The notes under the pieces are model-generated. The model was given only the letters and a program-made list of their open reading frames with translations, was not told the DNA's origin and searched no databases. Shown here piece after piece: positions 58,701 to 64,000 of a stretch of DNA of 64,000 nucleotides. Position 1 is the stretch's first letter. Every line of letters begins with the position of its first letter. This stretch comes from Ancylostoma caninum. Lineage: Eukaryota > Nematoda > Chromadorea > Rhabditida > Ancylostomatidae. The position numbers were made by a program, and so were the translations under genes. The stretch covers positions 1,922,001 through 1,986,000 of the forward strand of contig JBAJFG010000549.1 of the NCBI GenBank assembly GCA_037903475.1, written 5' to 3'.

Positions 58701-60860
58701 CGGAAGAGGCATTTGATGCGCTGACTCGAAAAAATTGATCCACTTTCATGCCTTTGAAAATGACTTGTTCTGGAAACGTCAGCCAAGAAATACGTCAAGC
58801 CTATGTGAAACAAAACGGCTGAGATGAGTATTTCGATCGCGATCCCTGCGGCGATACACTGTTTGTAAGGCCGGGGGAAGTTTGTAGGTCTCTTGAGTGC
58901 TATATAAAGAAGTATCCCGAGAGCATACACGCTCCTATGGCTTGACGAATGGCCTGGCAAATAGGGAGTGAAAGATGTAATGAACGTGTGCCTGTGTAGA
59001 AAATGTGGCCTTTCTACATATTATTCGTGTCCACTGAGCAAATGATGTAACGGAATCTTCCTCGATTTCAGAATCCCATCCTTTCCATGGTATTTGTCGC
59101 AATAAAACAGAAATCTTCCTCAAGCCATTGTTATTTAAGACATTCTCCGGAACTTCTTATTCATTTCATATGGAAGTACTGCAGAATATGTAGTTCGAAA
59201 AAAAAAGGTGCAGTAGCTGATAAGAAGAGCGCGGTTCACAGGTTCACAGGTTAGCCACGCGGTTGTCGATGGTTTAACGTTTCGCTAAACCGATCTTCAA
59301 ATTTCCACTAGCCTTACAATGATCCGTGTCCTCCTTACGCTTCAGTGGCGAGAATCACCAGCATCATTACCTACTTGCCTTTTTAAAGCTATCCAGATTT
59401 CCAGAAAACGAGAAAAAATAGGAACTGAGTATATGGAAACTGGTCATCACCCATGAACTACGGCAATGATAGCAGGATATATCACCGTTTTCTCGGGGAG
59501 CTTGTCCATCTTAAATGAGTGACGAGATTCGAACTTTCTCAAGAACATCTGCGGAAGGTGACACAGAGTTTTGCTGTACTGTACTGTCATACTTTCGGTG
59601 CATAAGATGAGTCAAATTTTCGGAATGCCGAAGGCATGATACCATATATGGCGTATCCGGAATTTGAGCAAAAACCATCAACTTCATCCGGAGCTTCTCC
59701 AGGATTTAAGGGAACTTTCTGAAACTGTTGAGAGCAAACTTTCAGCGAAAAACCTAGCCAACATTCAGCAGGGGGTTTTCTTACGGTTCAGGTGAAGGTT
59801 CAGGCAGAGATTTCCAGGAAATTGCCCAAAAATCGCTGGATTGTACCTTACCGCATCACATCCTTCTCCCAGCGACAGATCCTGCTGTCCTCCCACTCTG
59901 CCAACGTATGACCAGCAGCCATCTTCCATGAATACACGGATCTTGTCCTGTGCTGTAATGCAACGCTTCTCAGATTTCAGCTGCAATACGAAAGTTGTAC
60001 GTTCATCTTACCAGTACTGCTCTCACGGAAATCAATGCAGGTGTTCTTTGACCACTCCTCTGCTCCTTTCTTGAAGATTCTCCGCAGCGCATATCCTTGA
60101 AATCATTGATGCATTTGGTACTGTACTGCCAAGAGTACTGTGGAAAACAAGGCAACATACCGACGCTGCTGTCAAAAAAGTAATTCACTCCTTGTTGCCA
60201 CGTTGTTCGCGGATAAGCTCTATCGACGAAAGCTTGGCGCTTGGTGCGATTGCCGGAGTCGTCCTCGGCGTCTTCGACAAATTCATCCACTTGGCGTCTG
60301 GAATTAAACATAGATATCTGACGCAATCAGCGCCTGAAATCGAGAGGATGGGGCCTATTCACGAACTCTGTCAGTATAACGTCGCCTTGGAACATCACAT
60401 CTTGCAGGCCGCTCTTCTGGTTGATCTCATCAATGGAGTCGCCCATCGGTGAGACTTTGTCCTTCTTTCTGGTGATGAGATTCTGGAAGTTCTACCTTCT
60501 GAGGAAGAACGGGTCTCAGAGCTCTCCTTTTTCTCACCTTGAGCTTTTCTGTAAGAGCTTCCTGCACCTCCTTGGGCCACAGCAGCTTAGTGGCTAGCTT
60601 TGCTTTCACTTTGGAGAGCTTTTCTTTAACATTAAGGAGCTTTGTAACGTTGAACACCTGAATTCGGGGAGCAGTGATGCTCATAGAAGGGAAGAAATCA
60701 CCTGAAAGAAAATTCCTACCTTCTTCAGCTTTTCCAGCGCTTTTTTCGCTTTTTCTCCAATTTTCACTCCAGAGAAGAAATCTTTCACTTTGTCTTTGAA
60801 GTCGGAGAAACCAGCATTGACGCAAACGATCAAGAGCAAAGCGAGGAGGAGCGGTCTCAT
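55765..60860 (-). CDS. Secreted astacin metalloprotease C (astacin-EGF-CUB-ShK)
   Basis: Fifteen coding exons on -: 60720-60860, 60538-60657, 60367-60482, 60161-60297, 60012-60095, 59852-59952, 58042-58146, 57886-57986, 57709-57830, 56617-56732, 56431-56556, 56249-56373, 56079-56191, 55921-56005, 55765-55864. The product is 563 aa; exon 4 is one codon shorter than in A and B. Same domain order: signal peptide, Lys-rich propeptide with FQGD, RTKR site, HELGHAIGLYHTQSRYDRD zinc site (Tyr for Phe before the third His), Met-turn WGGIMHYG, EGF-like, CUB, Gly/Ser linker and ShK ending LCGFCE. The CUB domain is the most changed part relative to A and B (for example GKVLKATAEYQ and DRFAGTKARED). Introns 6 and 9 are enlarged, intron 6 by a Penelope relic. 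All splice signals and the catalytic residues are intact, so it is probably functional. Confidence 0.9.
57285..57500. repeat. Degenerate minisatellite in intron 9 of gene C
   Basis: Phrases of the type TTATCTATTCTG(T/C)TGCTG.. occur about five times at 30-60 base spacing (57285, 57340, 57368, 57423, 57457), with GTGAGCGGT/GTCGGGGTG between. Genes A and B have only short related GCGACTGCGACGCGA sequence here. Confidence 0.45.
58257..58598 (+). pseudogene. Penelope-like element relic in intron 6 of gene C
   Basis: On + the frame reads ..RRHRLDHNRKDHNRNDFAI.. then ILAHEPEILARKTLEAFWI and KNEHLSITSELMPFI. This is the C-terminal end of the GIY-YIG nuclease of Penelope-type retroelements (..ARK.LEA.WI....P..N.K.E...IT.EL.PF). 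The core GIY-YIG part and the reverse transcriptase are missing. A short duplication (GATCATAACAGGAA repeated) is visible near 58360-58390. It lies antisense to the astacin gene and is specific to gene C. Confidence 0.6.
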
Positions 60861-60871
60861 CCTAAAATTAA
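60861..60871 (-). promoter_or_regulatory. Trans-splice acceptor of gene C
   Basis: TTAATTTTAG then G and ATG on -, the same spacing as in genes A and B. Confidence 0.55.
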
Positions 60872-60946
60872 GACGATTATTCCAAGCGATGCTATGTGGA
60901 TGGGAAGTGAGGCTCGTTGTTGGATGATTCTGCTCCTCCGTAGCCC

Positions 60947-60954
60947 ATTTTTAT
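60947..60954 (-). promoter_or_regulatory. TATA box of gene C
   Basis: TATAAAAA(T) on -, about 90 bases before the ATG, at the same relative place as in A and B. Confidence 0.55.
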
Positions 60955-62765
60955 AGCCTCAGCTTCCTCTTTGAGTTGACATAGACTTCTGTGCGCCGTA
61001 TGGTTACTGTCCACGTACTTGTTACATGGCCATAACCAAAGCAAGCAGAACTGCAAGTATTTCTGTACATTGTTGGTAGATCGTTCCCGCTGAACAATTC
61101 CTTCTCCCTTAGTTCCTCGTTAGACATGCAGTTTCTGCATCGAATTTGCTCAGACTTGCCCTCCTCTTTTTCATTTCTTTTGCAAAATTCTCATGCAAGT
61201 TCTGCTCGACTGCTTTCATCTTCCCTCCTGACCCATCCGGAGAGTTTTGCATCGACCACGACAAGGTAGTGACCAGAAGGGACAGTTGAATGCGCCGAAG
61301 TCGTGTTTCCACCCTTCGTGGTCTTCTCTTAAGGGCATGAGCGGCAGTGTCTGTCTGGCGATAGGGTAATAACACGTCCAGCTCCTGTTGTTTCGATTTG
61401 ATTCTTTAAAAGAATTAGATTAGACAGATTCTGATTCTTCCGTGCAAATACACACCATACATTAGGTCGTTCAGGAAATAATTGTGCAGATTATGTTGCG
61501 CTACAGATGGAATTCTTAGGTAATGCTGCACTGGAAGTGGTAGGATGAAGAGCAGACATTTACAGCTGATAAATACAAACAGCATCGTAGGCGCTTCTAC
61601 TCGCTTTCCTAGAACAAAGCCGAGAAACACTAAAGGTTGACGTCCTCCACGACGACGTGCGACCCCTACGTTGTCCTTCAGTAGCTACAGGGGTTCGGAT
61701 CGGCTTCTCCGACAACGCCACCTCCGACTTTCATTTTCTTCTGCCATTCAGAAATAATCTAGGGAATAACAGCATCAGGTACCTGGACGACGACAGATCA
61801 TAAGTGATCGGCTAGTTTGGCAAGCAGCTCACGGAATTTGGCTAGAGAGCCGTTTATGTGCTGCCAAGTTATGAATATTAGTATACTAATTGCTAACTAC
61901 TGTAATAGCAAAGTTATAAATTAAAAAAACGAACAAGCCGCTCCATTGCTTCTGGGGCGTAATATTATTTTGCCAAAAACTTCACATACATTAAAATCAT
62001 GCTAATCATCTATCCTCTGCGAATTATCCAGAAGCAAACACATTTTCGGCGTTCCCTTAAATCAAGTTATTTTTATTTATTTGTCCATTTATTTATCCAA
62101 TACACCAAAAACTTGTGTATCTCAAGAGAACACTCAATGCGTACCCATAAGTAGGCACACAGTAACTGTACGCTATAGGCTATAGGAATGTTGGTAAAAA
62201 TCAAACTTACCTGGATAACATTGAAAATACGCATGATTACTCCACCTAATGCCACTAAAGAACAGGCGAAATTCCATAGAAAGACAAGACAATCCTCTGT
62301 TCGCAAACCACCACGAGATGACAAAACTGCCACTGATTGGCTAGTTTTGAATTTTCGGTCTAACTTCCGGATAACATCCCCAGACAAACAATACTATGGG
62401 TGATTCCTCCCCTCTAGGGTCGGTAAATTGGTGTCAGAATGGTCAAACTGTGTAAGTCACCTCGCAAGCGATACTCGCACCCAAGCAGTGTCTAGAATTT
62501 TGAATAGACGTTAAAACCTATCAACACCTCCACTACCTTCCATCTTTCATATTTCAGTTCTAGCGGAATAAATCTTCGAGTTCACCTATCATTTTTATAA
62601 ACGCATTTGCCTTCCCCTAACAGGCTCCACACCTACTATTCCTTGCCTGCTTCTACCGCTTTCTTCCAGAAAAAGATATGTGAGAAGAAAAAAAAAGTTC
62701 CCTGACACTTCAAGAGTCACCTGATTCAACAAAGGGCGATCTATTTAACTTTGTGTCGTGCAAGT
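60955..62765. other. Upstream of gene C; partly related to the A/B promoter blocks
   Basis: Around 61100-61375 there is recognisable but weak similarity to 47330-47570 and 53940-54170 (for example GCGCCGAAGTCGT). Beyond 61400 nothing is recognised. Open frames at 61415-61630 and 62073-62403 have no motif. Confidence 0.4.
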
Positions 62766-63215
62766 GGTAGCAACGACGTGCATGTGAAGGATGACATCGA
62801 ATTGTACTTCACAGCTGCACATTCCGACATGATTTCAAGGTGAGTAAACGTACTTGTGACACATGGCTGTCCTTTTCATGCGCCCGTCATACTTCTGTTT
62901 GGTATAAATTGCACAGAGCTGAGCAAACTAAGTAGTAACTGGTGACTTTCTTCTGTGCAAACGTTAGTAGTGCTCACAATATCTCTTCGTTATGTCATGC
63001 TGATGGTAATACCAATCCAACACTGTCTGGATGTAATGCGGTCTGGGAATGTACACCATTGCAGGGAAATTCCAAGAAATGATTCACGCCAAACATCTCC
63101 TCCATTCCAGGTGAAGCCTGCAATCACGAGCATCCAGATTCCCACGCCTGTTATACAGTCTCTGAAGCTTATAGCCAACCGGCTGATAGTTTAAAAATAG
63201 CACACAGATAAATGA
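62766..63215 (+). pseudogene. Possible broken cysteine-rich secreted-protein gene fragment
   Basis: A candidate exon ending ..VKDDIELYFTAAHSDMIS at 62839 with donor GTGAGT joins in frame to a candidate exon starting at about 62968 after acceptor CGTTAG. The second exon reads SSAHNISSLC.. SGCNAVWECTPLQGNSKK, then TGA (63084-63086), then continues open as FTPNISSIPGEACNHEHPD.. with more Cys. The TGA could replace a Cys codon. No family is recognised, and only the frame agreement across the junction and the Cys spacing argue for coding. It may be chance. Confidence 0.25.
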
Positions 63216-64000
63216 ATAGATTGATGACATCACGGATGGATATCTGTTAGCCGAACAATGACGTTTGTGGTCTTTGAACCAGCCTACCAGAGAGCACAGC
63301 AGAAGAATAGGGCACAGACGGAAGTTACCAGTCGGTGTGGAAATAGTGTGGGATAAGCAGATACGAAGAACAGCTACAAAAGCCGTTGAACCAGCTTCAA
63401 GTTGCTGCTGCGTATATAATCCAACAAAGCACCAGGTGACAAATTTTTCGCTTGTTTGTCAGATGTCTCGTTTTGTTCTGGTGATCTTGTATATCACTGA
63501 TATGGACCGCTTCGATGGTTTGAAAATAACACTTCACCACTGAAAATAACACTTCAAATAACACTTGTTTCTGGAACACTTCAACTCTGCTTTCGCTGTT
63601 CATATCTCCCTCAGGCTATGCGCGTAAATTCTCACCTCACACCCAGAAGAAGATATGTAACTTGCTTTTATTCAATCATTTATGTGCATTAGGGAATCAT
63701 TTAATATGCCTTAGGGTACAACATAAACAAGAGGAACAAAAAAGACAAAGACAAAGAGAGGATTCCTATTTTTACTCTGTAAAAATCCGTGTTTTTTCAC
63801 TCCTTAACTATACAAATTATGGTATCATACAACTATGCAAATTTCCAAAAATACTAGTGGTCCAGTGAAGTAGGTATATGCTGAAACACATTGTAAACGA
63901 AACTCGTAGAAGCACAAGAATTATAATACAATTGGAAACAGTGCTAGAGATTAGTGTAGATTCTGAATGCACAGCCTGTCAGACACCTACCACGACCCGC
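63216..64000. other. Non-coding right edge, nothing recognised
   Basis: One AAACTCGT word at 63900-63907. An open frame at 63265-63543 (+) is not recognised; it might belong to the fragment before it. Confidence 0.4.

Noticed and set aside
1..64000. Bacterial-type features: operons, CRISPR arrays, riboswitches, integrons
   Set aside because: The window is eukaryotic with introns; no regularly spaced short repeats with unique spacers were seen.

Overview
The window looks like a piece of a nematode genome, most likely a strongylid (clade V) parasite of the hookworm type. Evidence: intron-rich genes with short GT-AG introns, start codons placed 1-2 bases after a splice acceptor (as expected for spliced-leader trans-splicing), TTAGGC telomere-type hexamers, mariner relics, and an array of secreted astacin metalloproteases ending in a ShK domain, an arrangement expanded in parasitic nematodes. 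Species cannot be fixed from the sequence alone.

Only four genes can be reconstructed confidently. (1) A globin-family gene on the + strand, six coding exons from 34873 to 41227, predicted 194 aa. (2-4) Three tandem astacin genes on the - strand: A (43359-47058, 564 aa), B (50154-53670, 564 aa) and C (55765-60860, 563 aa). Each has 15 coding exons with identical phases and the same layout: signal peptide, Lys-rich propeptide with an FQGD aspartate switch, RTKR processing site, astacin catalytic domain (HELGH...H, Met-turn), EGF-like module, CUB domain, Gly/Ser linker and ShK domain. Each has a matching TATA box, trans-splice acceptor and poly(A) signal, so the array arose by duplication of whole transcription units. 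A and B are the youngest pair.

The left half (1 to about 34.8 kb) contains no gene I can support. It is a graveyard of mobile elements: a mariner transposase C-terminal relic (3.0 kb), a Penelope-type GIY-YIG relic (5.3 kb), a 473-bp foldback element (6.9 kb), a TA-flanked inverted-repeat element (14.3 kb), two mariner copies with both ends (30.9 and 33.7 kb), several MITE-like families and microsatellites. A short motif, AAACTCGTCC, recurs on the + strand with a cluster at 9.5-10.8 kb. A near-perfect hairpin at 16.8 kb has canonical heat-shock elements in both arms.

The globin introns and 3' side carry four tRNA-like SINE heads, a long inverted repeat and telomere-type hexamers. The astacin introns differ by recent insertions: a perfect 190-bp tandem duplication over a splice acceptor in A, a 232-bp insertion in A, a U2 snRNA 5' fragment and a LINE-like tail in B, and a Penelope relic in C. 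The last 3 kb holds a weak candidate for a broken cysteine-rich gene.
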